Positions 1 through 7,922 of a DNA stretch of 30,707 nucleotides are shown here, piece after piece; the stretch's first letter is position 1, and every line of letters begins with the position of its first letter. The position numbers were made by a program, and so were the translations under genes. Origin of the DNA: a virus. Location: positions 1 to 30,707 of IMG/VR virus record IMGVR_UViG_3300042090_001485. One strand, written 5' to 3'. The notes under the pieces were generated by a model. The model made no database searches. It was not told the DNA's origin and was given only the letters and a program-made list of their open reading frames with translations.

Positions 1-248
1 CGGATGCCGAACTCTTCAGTTAAGAGCCGCGTCTTCTCGACGCTCGACAGCGCGGCCACGCCCGTCTTATCCAGTGCAGCCTTGGTCTGGTTTCCCGCGG
101 CCGCGGCGCGGGTGCCCACGGCGGCGAGCTCCGCGCCCAACTGGCGCACCGAGCCCGACGTGCCCTTGATGGCGCTGTCAAAGACACGCACACCCGAGAC
201 TGCGCCCTTCTCGTCCACCAGCAGTTCGATTTGTACGGCGGTGGCCAT
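1..248 (-). CDS. Tail tape measure protein, N-terminal fragment
   Basis: This reading frame starts with ATG at 248 and runs off the left edge of the window, so only the first 82 residues are visible. The start MATAVQIELLVDEKGAVSG, followed by an Ala-rich helical stretch, resembles the N-terminus of phage tape measure proteins, which set tail length and occupy the tail lumen. Its ATG overlaps the stop codon of the upstream zinc-ribbon gene, so translation is probably coupled. Its place directly after two tail assembly genes is where a tape measure gene is expected in a long-tailed phage. The call rests on position and the helical start; the bulk of the protein lies outside the window. Confidence 0.6.
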   Translation of the reverse strand, partial: MATAVQIELLVDEKGAVSGVRVFDSAIKGTSGSVRQLGAELAAVGTRAAAAGNQTKAALDKTGVAALSSVEKTRLLTEEFGI

Positions 249-616
249 CAGCTACCTATTTCCCCCATGCACTCCCTGCAGCGGAGCGCGTGCGGCTCGT
301 TGGGCATGCCGCAGTGTGGGCACGGCGGATGTTCCGCTTGGAACCTGTTGCGCTCGCGCTTCAATACCAGCAGCCCTTCCACTTCCACGCCAGTCAAGGG
401 CAGATCGACAACCTCCAGCACACGCTCCAGCCAGAAGAAGTACTCGATCCACTCGAAGGCTCCGTCCGGAACAGTGCGCGCCGGCAGGATGCTCGCGCGC
501 GCCTCGTTCTGCAGCTCGGGCGGAGTGTTGGCCAGCATGCGCTCCGCTTCCTTGGCAAAGAACCCTTCCAGAAAGAACTCTGCCGCGGCGCGCCGTAGCA
601 TGGCCAGATCGCGCAT
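248..616 (-). CDS. Small tail-region protein with C-terminal zinc ribbon
   Basis: The product is 122 aa. The first 90 residues look helical, and the C-terminus holds a CPHC...CREC four-cysteine pattern (about residues 98-117) typical of a zinc ribbon. It sits between the tail assembly protein and the tape measure, the position of the second tail assembly chaperone in siphoviruses. Unlike the lambda G/GT pair, it is a separate gene with its own ATG, 8 bp downstream of the preceding stop, so no programmed frameshift is needed. I do not recognise the family. The chaperone role is inferred from position, and the zinc ribbon would be unusual for that role. Confidence 0.65.
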   Translation of the reverse strand: MRDLAMLRRAAAEFFLEGFFAKEAERMLANTPPELQNEARASILPARTVPDGAFEWIEYFFWLERVLEVVDLPLTGVEVEGLLVLKRERNRFQAEHPPCPHCGMPNEPHALRCRECMGEIGS

Positions 617-624
617 GACAGCCT

Positions 625-1374
625 CTATTCAATAGTGATTTCATCGTCCGCATCGAAGAGCGCCAGCGCCGCAGCAGCCTTGTGCGCTCCATCCATTTCA
701 CACTTGATTGCACCGGCGCCGCTGAGCGCTATACCGCCCACCGAATAGCCGTCCACGGATTCAATGAGATCGTCGTAGACCTTCATCGCGATGGCCTGGC
801 GCGGCGGATAGGTGGTGACGCCGTTCTGAGCGGTTCCGGTCACCCGCGTGCGCGCACTCTCAAAGTTGAAGCGCTTTAGATCCGCAATACCCGGTTGGCG
901 GAAGCGATGGATCAGGCCGGAATAGAAGACTGTCTTGCCATCCGCAGCACCGCCCCAATTTGCATCGAGGCTCACCTCGACCAGGTCACAGAGAATAGGT
1001 GGTTCGCTTTTGGACTGTGACGGCCCGACGCTGCGCAGCGCGATGCCCGCGCCCAGGCGGTGATTGAGTGGAAGAGCGCGCTTCCAGTCCTTCAGCTTGC
1101 TCATGTCGCCGTAGCCGTCGACCGAGACCAGCGTGTTCTCGACCAGTTCCAGCAGCGCCGATTCGCTCTCAAAGACACGTTCGCGCGCATCGCCAATTTG
1201 AATGACCTGGTTGACGATCGACTGGAAGAACCGCCCCCAGTCCGCGGCGGCGATGCGGCGGAAGTGATAAATGAAGGCTCCCTGCTTGGATTTGAAGGCG
1301 ACGGATCGCGGTGTGTCGAGAGGCAGCAGTGCCTGCTGCTCAGGGTCCGGTGTGGGTGCAGCGTGCTTGCTCAT
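625..1374 (-). CDS. Putative tail assembly protein
   Basis: The product is 249 aa from the ATG at 1374, which is preceded by GGAGGATCCA, a good ribosome binding site. A start 12 bp upstream is possible but has no such site. No catalytic motif is visible. The N-terminus is Pro/Ala-rich, followed by a mixed alpha/beta region, and the last residues are acidic (DADDEITIE). It lies immediately after the tail tube gene and before the small zinc-ribbon gene and tape measure, the usual slot for the first tail assembly chaperone, which coats the tape measure during tail growth. Function is inferred from gene order only. Confidence 0.65.
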   Translation of the reverse strand: MSKHAAPTPDPEQQALLPLDTPRSVAFKSKQGAFIYHFRRIAAADWGRFFQSIVNQVIQIGDARERVFESESALLELVENTLVSVDGYGDMSKLKDWKRALPLNHRLGAGIALRSVGPSQSKSEPPILCDLVEVSLDANWGGAADGKTVFYSGLIHRFRQPGIADLKRFNFESARTRVTGTAQNGVTTYPPRQAIAMKVYDDLIESVDGYSVGGIALSGAGAIKCEMDGAHKAAAALALFDADDEITIE

Positions 1375-1411
1375 TGGATCCTCCAAGTCGTGCAGCTCTG
1401 GCTAAAAATGA

Positions 1412-1435
1412 GGGGACGGCCATTCCGCCGCCCCC
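1412..1435 (-). other. Hairpin between tail tube and tail assembly genes
   Basis: GGGGACGGC and GCCGCCCCC form a stem of eight pairs with one A/C mismatch around a 6-nt loop. It lies in the 77-bp gap after the tail tube stop codon on the minus-strand transcript. There is no clear U-run, so it may stabilise or segment the mRNA rather than terminate it. Confidence 0.45.
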
Positions 1436-1451
1436 TTGGAAGAAACTCGGG

Positions 1452-2471
1452 TTAGGCGGAGATCAGGTACGCGCTGGCGCTGTTCTGCACAGTCGCCGTG
1501 CACACCTGGCCGCCCGTCGGCTTCAGGATGGATTCCTGGTCGAGCTCGATGGTGTAGATCACGTACTTGTCCTGCTCGCCCAGGTCCGCCTTGGGAATGA
1601 TCACGTTGGGATAGTCGACAACCAGCGAGGCCGCGCCGCTGTTGATGGCGATCTTGGCTTCGAGCAGCGTCTGCGCCATCATCCAGTCGCGGATATCGCT
1701 CGTGGTGTCGATCGCTACCACAACCTTCAACGCCACGATTGGATTGCCGTAGCGCGGGAAGACGGGATAGACGCCGCCGCCGCAGGAACGGAAGAGATCG
1801 TTGGCATGATCGAAGGTCGCTTCCCAGCTCAGGATCCGCGGCGACATCGAAACCGCGCCGCCGGCCACACCCAGCGAGAACACGGAGTCCGAGCCGTAGA
1901 GATATTGCGCGGTGGGCAGCGCGGGCAGCGTGACCATGGCGCCGTCGGCGTAGCGGCCCGTGCCGATGAAGTTGGCCTTCACCATCACCGAGCCCTTGTC
2001 CGAACCGCTCAGCACAACCTTGGTGCAGCTGATGTCCTGGAACTTGCGCTTCAGGCCGGGCGCATCCTCGATGTAGACGTTGGTCATGTTGGCCGCCGCG
2101 CCTGTGTCTGCCCAGGTGAGGACGTGGGTGTTCGGCGTTGCGGGCGGTCCCACCGTCCCGGCGGTAAAGTTCTCGTTGCCCATCACCATGGCCAGGAACC
2201 AGCCGGCCAGGTAATCGTCCAGGCGTGTGCTCAGTTCGCCAGAGGAACTCTGCGCGATGAGCCGCGACTCGGTAGCAAAGGAAGTGCCCTTGCCCGCATA
2301 TTTGTAGTCCGACTCTTTTTCCAGAGCAACCTGGAAGAAGCCGTTGGTCTCGGGCCGGCCACGATAGGTCAGCGCGGCGTCGGCCATGACCTCGGCAAGC
2401 GTGGCCTGGATATTTCCGCCCACTACCACGTTGCGAAGAATCGATCGTTGTGTCGTAAAAGCTGTTGGCAT
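1452..2471 (-). CDS. Major tail tube-like protein
   Basis: The product is 339 aa, beta-rich, with alternating hydrophobic residues and Gly/Asn/Thr turns and no enzymatic motif. Length and position (after the head-tail completion genes, before the tail assembly genes and tape measure) fit the tail tube protein of a long-tailed phage. No sheath gene precedes it, so the tail is probably non-contractile. The start is the ATG at 2471, preceded on the minus strand by GCGAGGAGAGAGCA, a good ribosome binding site. A hairpin follows its stop codon, as for other abundant structural genes here. The family assignment is by context and general composition, not a recognised motif. Confidence 0.65.
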   Translation of the reverse strand: MPTAFTTQRSILRNVVVGGNIQATLAEVMADAALTYRGRPETNGFFQVALEKESDYKYAGKGTSFATESRLIAQSSSGELSTRLDDYLAGWFLAMVMGNENFTAGTVGPPATPNTHVLTWADTGAAANMTNVYIEDAPGLKRKFQDISCTKVVLSGSDKGSVMVKANFIGTGRYADGAMVTLPALPTAQYLYGSDSVFSLGVAGGAVSMSPRILSWEATFDHANDLFRSCGGGVYPVFPRYGNPIVALKVVVAIDTTSDIRDWMMAQTLLEAKIAINSGAASLVVDYPNVIIPKADLGEQDKYVIYTIELDQESILKPTGGQVCTATVQNSASAYLISA

Positions 2472-2487
2472 TGCTCTCTCCTCGCGC

Positions 2488-2955
2488 TCAGCTGAGCGGA
2501 AATTCCTCGAATGTATGAATGATGCGAACCGAATGGCAAAGCACGTTACCGAAGAACACCAGCTTGTTGCCCTCCACCTGGGGCGGTCCCGACCAGTCGA
2601 ACTGCCCTGCGAAATGGCGCCCGGCGAGCGGACCGAACGCCGCGACGACGGCTTCGATGGCCGCTTCCCACACCGGCGAACTCACTCCATCCTTAAAGGC
2701 GTAATAGCCAGTCATGGCGATGGTGTGCGTCCGTCCCCAGGCCTGCATCTCTTTGTCCCTGGCAGGCGACGCGTCGCGATTCACCATCCAGGTGCGCACC
2801 GCCGGGTTGGCCGGATCTGTCATCGCATCCACAAAAAGTGCCTTGAACTCCGCATCGTCGTTCGAGTAGCGGATCTGGTCGTAGACATTCGGCCCGCACT
2901 CCGGGACGGTCTTCAGCAGGTCGTAGGCCGCGGCGATGGCAGTCTGTGCACTCAT
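2488..2955 (-). CDS. Head-tail or tail completion protein
   Basis: The product is 155 aa from the ATG at 2955, with AGGAGG six bases upstream. The start overlaps the stop of the preceding gene by four bases (ATGA), so the two are likely translationally coupled. The sequence begins with a helix (MSAQTAIAAAYDLLKTVPEC) and has an aromatic-rich middle and a short beta-rich C-terminus. Small proteins of this size in this position often terminate the tail or join it to the head. I do not recognise a specific family. Confidence 0.6.
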   Translation of the reverse strand: MSAQTAIAAAYDLLKTVPECGPNVYDQIRYSNDDAEFKALFVDAMTDPANPAVRTWMVNRDASPARDKEMQAWGRTHTIAMTGYYAFKDGVSSPVWEAAIEAVVAAFGPLAGRHFAGQFDWSGPPQVEGNKLVFFGNVLCHSVRIIHTFEEFPLS

Positions 2956-3491
2956 GCCGTGCCTCCTGCGAATCCACGCGCCGCAAAGGCCAAGGCAATC
3001 TCGCGCTCCAGTACCGGTGTGCACAGCGGCTCAATCGCTTCCAACGTCCGCGAAAACATCTGGTGCCCTTGCGTGCCTTTCTTACGGATCTTCAACGCGA
3101 TCGCGAAGGCCACACTCGTCGCCTGCTTCTCATCCTCGATGCCAAACTTCTTCTGCACCCACGGCACCAGCGCTGAGGACGGCGGCATGTGCGGCCGCGC
3201 GCCGGTCTCGACCGGGGCCGCGTATACATCCGCGCCCACAGAGGGCGAGACGCCGATGATCTCGCGGGCCATCGACGCATCGCGCACGAAATTGGAAACG
3301 ATGGAAGCGGCCAAGTTGCCGAAGGCCACGGCGGGAGGCAGCGCGCCGTAAGGGGTGGTGATAAACTCCTGCACCATCTCCGCGCCTTTGACGCCCAGAG
3401 CTTCGAGACCAGCCTGCACGCCTTCATTGAAGGCAGACAGCATGCCGGGCTCAAGATTCTCAGCTCCGCGGATTGTGGCGTTCCAGCTCAT
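2952..3491 (-). CDS. HK97 gp10-like tail completion protein
   Basis: The product is 179 aa from the ATG at 3491, which overlaps the preceding stop (ATGA). The N-terminal half is helical (GVQAGLEALGVKGAEMVQEF), with a Gly/Pro-rich basic C-terminal part (MPPSSALVPWVQKKFG, then KIRKKGTQGHQMFSRTLE). The combination of a helical start, an aromatic 'P..AL..W...K' segment and a basic 'KG....MF...' segment is common in HK97 gp10-type tail completion proteins. The similarity is judged by eye. Gene order (connector, this gene, completion protein, tail tube) supports a role at the head-tail joint. Confidence 0.55.
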   Translation of the reverse strand: MSWNATIRGAENLEPGMLSAFNEGVQAGLEALGVKGAEMVQEFITTPYGALPPAVAFGNLAASIVSNFVRDASMAREIIGVSPSVGADVYAAPVETGARPHMPPSSALVPWVQKKFGIEDEKQATSVAFAIALKIRKKGTQGHQMFSRTLEAIEPLCTPVLEREIALAFAARGFAGGTA

Positions 3492-4222
3492 CGTGAGTAC
3501 TTGTCGTGCACCAGGCGGTCGACGCCGCTGTTCTGTTCGAGGTATTGATTGCCCAGCGCGAATGCCGGCCCAACTTCCGCCTCGCCGGCCGCGCCTTCCT
3601 CGATGCCCATGTGGTTGTAGTAGCGCTTGCGCAGCACCTTCGCCACGTTGAGCATCTCCTGCGATTTGGATCGGTAGTTGACCACGTCGGCCTGGAGAGT
3701 TGCATCGCCCGTGCCCACATAAAAGCTGGCGATCCACTCCGCGCCCAGGCTGGCGATGAAGTCCGTCACTGCGTAGAAGTCCTTGTCGGGGACCGTCGAT
3801 CCGTCGCGCAGATGACGCGCGGTCCAGGTCACGCGCAGAGTGTCGCCCTCGGGCGGCGCATCGAAGTTGAGCAGGATCCGATCCGGAGATCCCGGCGTCT
3901 GGTAGACGCGCAGATCGGAATCGAGAACGAACTGCGGCGGCTGCTGGCCAATGGGATATTCGATTTGCTTGACGACGGAGAAGTTCGTTTCCCACACCGG
4001 CAGATCGCCACCCGTGCCTGGCGCGATGGGAAGGGCAACCAGGTTGGTTCCAGTTCCCTCGACATCGCTCACGATCAAGAGTGGCGCGTCGGCCGAGTAG
4101 CGTTCCAGGATGGCGCGAGCCGCCAGTGCGGCCCACTGCCCGCTCGTCACGCGCTTCGCGTCGTCAGCGAGCGCGTTGGGGATCTCCGCAACAAAGTCCG
4201 AGATGGCGTAAGGAAAGGGCAC
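3488..4222 (-). CDS. Head-tail connector-like protein
   Basis: The product is 244 aa beginning MPFPYAISDFVAEIPNALAD. The first ~45 residues form helices of the kind seen in head-tail adaptors, followed by a beta-rich part with many Pro/Gly turns and a helical C-terminal third (QEMLNVAKVLRKRYYNHMG). It lies between the decoration-like gene and the gp10-like gene and overlaps the latter by four bases. No catalytic motif is visible. Function is inferred from position in the head-to-tail gene order. Confidence 0.55.
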   Translation of the reverse strand: MPFPYAISDFVAEIPNALADDAKRVTSGQWAALAARAILERYSADAPLLIVSDVEGTGTNLVALPIAPGTGGDLPVWETNFSVVKQIEYPIGQQPPQFVLDSDLRVYQTPGSPDRILLNFDAPPEGDTLRVTWTARHLRDGSTVPDKDFYAVTDFIASLGAEWIASFYVGTGDATLQADVVNYRSKSQEMLNVAKVLRKRYYNHMGIEEGAAGEAEVGPAFALGNQYLEQNSGVDRLVHDKYSR

Positions 4223-4241
4223 GTCGCGCCTCTAAGGTTGC

Positions 4242-4265
4242 GGGGCGCCCGTACGCGAGCGCCCC
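4242..4265 (-). other. Hairpin after decoration-like gene
   Basis: GGGGCGC (4242-4248) and GCGCCCC (4259-4265) form a perfect 7-bp stem with a 10-nt loop. A second small stem, CCGGC/GCCGG (4280-4284 and 4292-4296), lies beside it. Both are in the 89-bp gap that follows the decoration-like gene on the minus strand. No U-run is present. Confidence 0.45.
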
Positions 4266-4311
4266 TCGGTTGATCTTCTCCGGCAAACTTCGCCGGCTCA
4301 GGGCTATCTGG

Positions 4312-4704
4312 TTAAATGTCGATCTGGAGCATGTCCAGCGCCACGAAGGCCGCTTTCGGGACGGTCGTCGCGGGCACCAAGGCCACGTCAACGGTCACCA
4401 CGTCTCCTTCGTCGATGCGGAAGCCGCCGGGGAAGTTCGAATTCACAGTGACATCCGCGCTCATTGTGTCCAGATATGAGTTGTTCACTGTGGCTCCGGG
4501 GATCTCCAGGAAAGCGATCTGCACGCCATTCACGTTGATGTTGACGGCCAGTCCCTGATTGCCGGTTCCGTTATCGCTCTCGCAGAGTTGCGCGCTCACA
4601 ATGCGCTGCGAGCGCGGCGATGTGTATGTCACCTGGCCTACGCCCACTGCCAGAGGCGCGGGCAACGGGAGGGTAAGAGTGCTTCGGCGGAAACTGTCCT
4701 GCAT
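4312..4704 (-). CDS. Head decoration-like small protein
   Basis: The product is 130 aa from the ATG at 4704, chosen because GAGGA lies just upstream; an ATG at 4722 has no ribosome binding site. It is strongly beta-rich with repeated Val/Asn/Gly segments and no Cys pairs or catalytic motif beyond a single Cys. It follows the major capsid gene, as decoration or cement proteins often do, and is set apart by a strong hairpin on each side. The role is inferred from size, beta content and position. A small fibre or accessory head protein is the alternative. Confidence 0.5.
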   Translation of the reverse strand: MQDSFRRSTLTLPLPAPLAVGVGQVTYTSPRSQRIVSAQLCESDNGTGNQGLAVNINVNGVQIAFLEIPGATVNNSYLDTMSADVTVNSNFPGGFRIDEGDVVTVDVALVPATTVPKAAFVALDMLQIDI

Positions 4705-4724
4705 GGGGTCCTCGCTTTTCATCC

Positions 4725-4751
4725 GCGGCCCCGGAGATCGTCCGGGGCCGC
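4725..4751 (-). other. Perfect 11-bp hairpin after capsid gene
   Basis: GCGGCCCCGGA (4725-4735) and TCCGGGGCCGC (4741-4751) are perfect inverted repeats around the loop GATCG. It lies between the capsid stop codon and the next gene on the minus strand. The stem is GC-only apart from one A-T pair and has no following U-run, so RNA stabilisation, partial termination or 3'-end definition are all possible. Confidence 0.65.
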
Positions 4752-4790
4752 GCCTGCTATGCGTCTACTGCTGCGTTGGCGGGTTAATGG

Positions 4791-7460
4791 TTAGCCGGCG
4801 ACGACGTGTTTCCCGACGCCACGGAAGTCGATGATCGCGCCCGCGAACGGGAACTTCACCTTGTACTGGAGCTCGTCGTTCGTGAACTGGGTGCCGATCG
4901 TCGGCTGGTTGGCCAGGAAGATCTGCGGGTTCTCGATGCCGTCGAGGAAGCCCATCTCCAGGAAGGGCGCGTTGTTCTGGTTGGTGCCGTAGTAGTAGTC
5001 GATCACATCGGTCAGCTTTTCGTTGACGTAGATGCGCTCGTTGTTCACGCCGAAACGCTGGAAGAACGCGTTCGAACCGGCGGTGTTGGTCTGGTTGATC
5101 TGGCGCGCGGTGGCGGCCAGGGCCGCAGGCACCATCAGCCAGTCCAGAGGCAATCCCAGCGGCTCGCCGGAATCCTTCTCGGTCTGGGTCATCAGCGCCA
5201 CTTCGTCGGCGATCAGCGAGTCCTGCGACAAAGCGACCGTCGAGAGGTTGTTGTGCCCGGCGTTAAACCAGGCCACCGCATCACCGGTGTAGTTGGGGTT
5301 GGTGACGAAGAACTGGGTGATGTAGTTCTTCAGCGTCCAGCGTCCAGCCCGCGCCAGGCGGCCGGGGAAGCGGGCGATGGCTCCCAGATCGTCGTTGCGG
5401 ATGGTCTCTTCCGAGATGGTGAGCATCCCGCCGCGCTTAACCATCTGGTAGGTAACCAGCTCGTCGGTGGGATAGGCCACCTCGACGTAGGGGCCGCCTT
5501 CTGCCACGGTCGCCAGCTCGCCGAAGTAGCCCTCACGCACGCGGTCCTGGATCTTGTAGTCGGAGATCGACGCCTTGGTGTAGAGATTCGGCAGGCCGTC
5601 GAGCGCCAGCTCTGCCCAGTCCTGCAATAGGCGCTTGGTCATCGAGTTCAGCAGGATGTTCGGAAAGTCGGCAGCCAGCACCGCTTCCGACGCCAGCACA
5701 TGACCCGTAAAGCCCGCGCCCGCGCGCAGCTTATCCAGATTCCAGTCGCCGGTGACGGTGGTGTAGGCTTCGCGCAAACTGCGGAATGCCGGCACGCCCT
5801 TGTTCATGGAGTCCTTGACGCCCACCGCCGCTTCCATGGCCAGGGCCATCTTGTCGGCGGAGTCGAGCGTGACGGTTGAGCCAGGCTGCACACGGCCCAC
5901 CGTGTTGAACGCCGCGAAGGCGGTCCGCACCGTGGTGATCTCGGCGTCGATCTTGGCTTGGGGCAGATCGGCTTCGGCAACCAGCGCCTGCTCTAGATGT
6001 CCGCGCGCCAGGTCCTGCGCCGGCTTGGGTAGCCTTGATGCCGTCAGCGACGTCTCGATGCGGTTGCGGCTCTGGATGCGCTGTGCCTCAGCCAGCTGCG
6101 TCGCGGCGGCTTCAGCGGTGACTGCGGTGGCCGCTGCGGTCGAATTCGCTTCCAGCACCGCGGTGGTCACTTCCGTCAACAGGGCCGGATATTCAGCCTC
6201 GGTCACGGTGGCGAATTTCATGGTGAGCTCGGCAGCGCGGCCGGCGTTCTTCAGCCGAAGCGCTTCGAGCAGTCTGCGAAGGGTATCCTTCATGGACGCT
6301 GCTCCTTCGGTAGCGCCTGAAGCGCCGCCGCTGCTGGGGCCACGCCGGGTTGGGGCGATGGCGATTGTGTTGGGACTCACGGCGCGCAATTGCGCCGCAG
6401 AGACATCGTTGGCCGCGAAGCTGGCCGCGGTAAGGAATTCACCGCCAGCGCCGGCCCGTGCGCAAAGATCGACAGAATAGAGCGTGCCCAGATCTTCGGC
6501 GACCAGGCACTGTTTGCCTTCGACCTGGCCGGGCTTGTAGCCCACCGCGGCCAACATAGACACGGCAAAGAGATCGAGCTTGTTGTTCTGCCGAGCATCG
6601 TCCAGGCGTGAACGGAGATCTGACTCGGCCGAGAAGAGATTCACAGTAGAGTAGGCGCCCCCGGCGTCATGCGAACCGCCCTCCAGCCAGCCCGCGATGC
6701 GATCGGGATCGGTGGCACCGGTCGGATCGTTGCCCTGCTGGTTGGGATGCCTGCGCCCAAAAGGCTTGCCGGCCACCGCCTCCGCTACCCTCGCGACGAA
6801 CGCGGGAGGATAGTAGTGCGGAACCGCTTTGCCATTGACGGCGCCCATGCCCCAGCCGGGCTTGAGAACGCGGATCTTATACTTCCCCGACTGCGGCTGC
6901 GCATCGCCTTCAGCGGCCATGAACTCACAAGCCTCGGCCACTGGCACATAGGCCGTGGTCACTTCCTGCGCGTCGCCAAAGGTCACCTCGTCGCCGGCGA
7001 TGGTGTAAGGGATACGAAAGAGCTTCGACTCCGGACCGCGCGCGATCAGGTAGTCACTGAAGGTTTCAAAGAGATAGAAGCGCTGGCAGCCCTGCTCGTC
7101 CAGGCCAAACTGCTCGCGCAGCTCGCCGTTGATGAGCTGCTGCTGCTCGTCCAGCGAAAGATCCGCCTCGGCCGACACGTACTCCTTTTTGAAGTTCGTG
7201 CAGTCGATGCCCAGCTTCGTGGCTTTCGCGGCGAGCTTACGGGCCACAGCCTTCTTCTTCGCCGCGGGGATCACCTTGTCCTGGTCGAAGCGCGCCAGCG
7301 CATCGCGCACATGGGCCTCGTCGAAGTCTGGAAGGCTCCATGTCGAGATATCTTCGGCATCGCCCACGTAGGCAAAGTCGGAGGATGGGTGTTCCTTCCC
7401 ATCCACCGACTTGGTCTTTGCGGCCTCGGCCGCGATCAGATAAACGAGTTCCTGGTTCAT
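4791..7460 (-). CDS. Prohead protease-scaffold-major capsid fusion protein
   Basis: This 889-aa protein joins functions that are usually separate genes. Residues 28-85 (FAYVGDAEDISTWSLPDFDE and on) resemble a small phage domain with a conserved histidine-containing helix, H50. Residues about 190-345 resemble a head-maturation serine protease, with candidate catalytic H238 (FGRRHP) and S301 (FAVSML). Residues 390-515 are Ala/Glu-rich and probably coiled, as in scaffold segments. Residues about 530-889 form the capsid domain. Protease-capsid fusions are known in other phages. The protease presumably cuts the scaffold away during prohead maturation. A Shine-Dalgarno site and ATG at codon 390 suggest a second, 500-aa product. 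The large size, the position between head morphogenesis and decoration genes, and the absence of any other capsid gene support the call. Confidence 0.8.
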   Translation of the reverse strand: MNQELVYLIAAEAAKTKSVDGKEHPSSDFAYVGDAEDISTWSLPDFDEAHVRDALARFDQDKVIPAAKKKAVARKLAAKATKLGIDCTNFKKEYVSAEADLSLDEQQQLINGELREQFGLDEQGCQRFYLFETFSDYLIARGPESKLFRIPYTIAGDEVTFGDAQEVTTAYVPVAEACEFMAAEGDAQPQSGKYKIRVLKPGWGMGAVNGKAVPHYYPPAFVARVAEAVAGKPFGRRHPNQQGNDPTGATDPDRIAGWLEGGSHDAGGAYSTVNLFSAESDLRSRLDDARQNNKLDLFAVSMLAAVGYKPGQVEGKQCLVAEDLGTLYSVDLCARAGAGGEFLTAASFAANDVSAAQLRAVSPNTIAIAPTRRGPSSGGASGATEGAASMKDTLRRLLEALRLKNAGRAAELTMKFATVTEAEYPALLTEVTTAVLEANSTAAATAVTAEAAATQLAEAQRIQSRNRIETSLTASRLPKPAQDLARGHLEQALVAEADLPQAKIDAEITTVRTAFAAFNTVGRVQPGSTVTLDSADKMALAMEAAVGVKDSMNKGVPAFRSLREAYTTVTGDWNLDKLRAGAGFTGHVLASEAVLAADFPNILLNSMTKRLLQDWAELALDGLPNLYTKASISDYKIQDRVREGYFGELATVAEGGPYVEVAYPTDELVTYQMVKRGGMLTISEETIRNDDLGAIARFPGRLARAGRWTLKNYITQFFVTNPNYTGDAVAWFNAGHNNLSTVALSQDSLIADEVALMTQTEKDSGEPLGLPLDWLMVPAALAATARQINQTNTAGSNAFFQRFGVNNERIYVNEKLTDVIDYYYGTNQNNAPFLEMGFLDGIENPQIFLANQPTIGTQFTNDELQYKVKFPFAGAIIDFRGVGKHVVAG
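6291..6308 (-). promoter_or_regulatory. Internal ribosome binding site and start in capsid fusion
   Basis: On the minus strand GAAGGAG (6308-6302) precedes an in-frame ATG (6293-6291) by 8 nt. Initiation here would give a 500-aa scaffold plus capsid protein starting MKDTLRRLLEALRLKN, without the protease. It falls exactly at the boundary between the Gly/Ser-rich linker and the helical scaffold segment. Phage Mu makes its scaffold from an in-frame internal start in the protease gene, so the arrangement has a precedent. Confidence 0.6.
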
Positions 7461-7473
7461 CTCGGTCCTCGGG

Positions 7474-7809
7474 TTACTTAGTGGCGATCGGGAACGCGTA
7501 TTTGCGGCCGTCCGCCGTCACGCAGACGCGCATCTTCGTTCCATCCTTCGCGGTGCGGTCCTCGCGCAGGATCACTTGCCAATCGTCCAGCTTGTCGATG
7601 TCGGCGGCGCTGGTGGGCGCGGGCACTGCCAGCAATGCGTTAGCAGCCTTCAATGCGGCGATACGCTGTGCACGCTCGTTGTCGGGCGAATCAAGCTTGG
7701 CCTGGGCGAGCGCCTTGATGTAGGTCGCGGTCCACTGCTTCTGCGCCTTGTCCGACATATGCGCGGGCGGATTCGGGGTGATCACTGTAGGTGCTGTCTG
7801 TGGTGCCAT
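7474..7809 (-). CDS. Small ChaB-like head-region protein
   Basis: The product is 111 aa. Residues 19-60 (SDKAQKQWTATYIKALAQAK and on) form a helical segment similar to the ChaB-type domain found in small phage proteins beside capsid genes. The C-terminal half (WQVILREDRTAKDGTKMRVC) is beta-like. It lies 13 bp upstream of the capsid fusion gene and 113 bp after the head morphogenesis gene. The ribosome binding site GGAGAACAGTGATATGG-like context supports the ATG at 7809. The exact role is unknown. Confidence 0.55.
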   Translation of the reverse strand: MAPQTAPTVITPNPPAHMSDKAQKQWTATYIKALAQAKLDSPDNERAQRIAALKAANALLAVPAPTSAADIDKLDDWQVILREDRTAKDGTKMRVCVTADGRKYAFPIATK

Positions 7810-7922
7810 ATCACTGTTCTCCTTCGTTCGTTGACGGCCGGGTCACATGCGGCCAGATTAGTCAGCGCGCGTGCGGTTCATTGCGGCAGGCGCGAGAGCT
7901 GCGAAACATGGAATAGTTGCCG

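Noticed and set aside
248-1374. Programmed frameshift between the two tail assembly genes
   Set aside because: The second gene has its own ATG and the first stops 8 bp before it; no slippery sequence was seen at the junction.
1311-3351. Long plus-strand open frames opposite tail genes
   Set aside because: They are antisense to well-placed minus-strand genes with ribosome binding sites and overlaps; the translations are Arg/His-rich without motifs, typical of GC-rich shadow frames.
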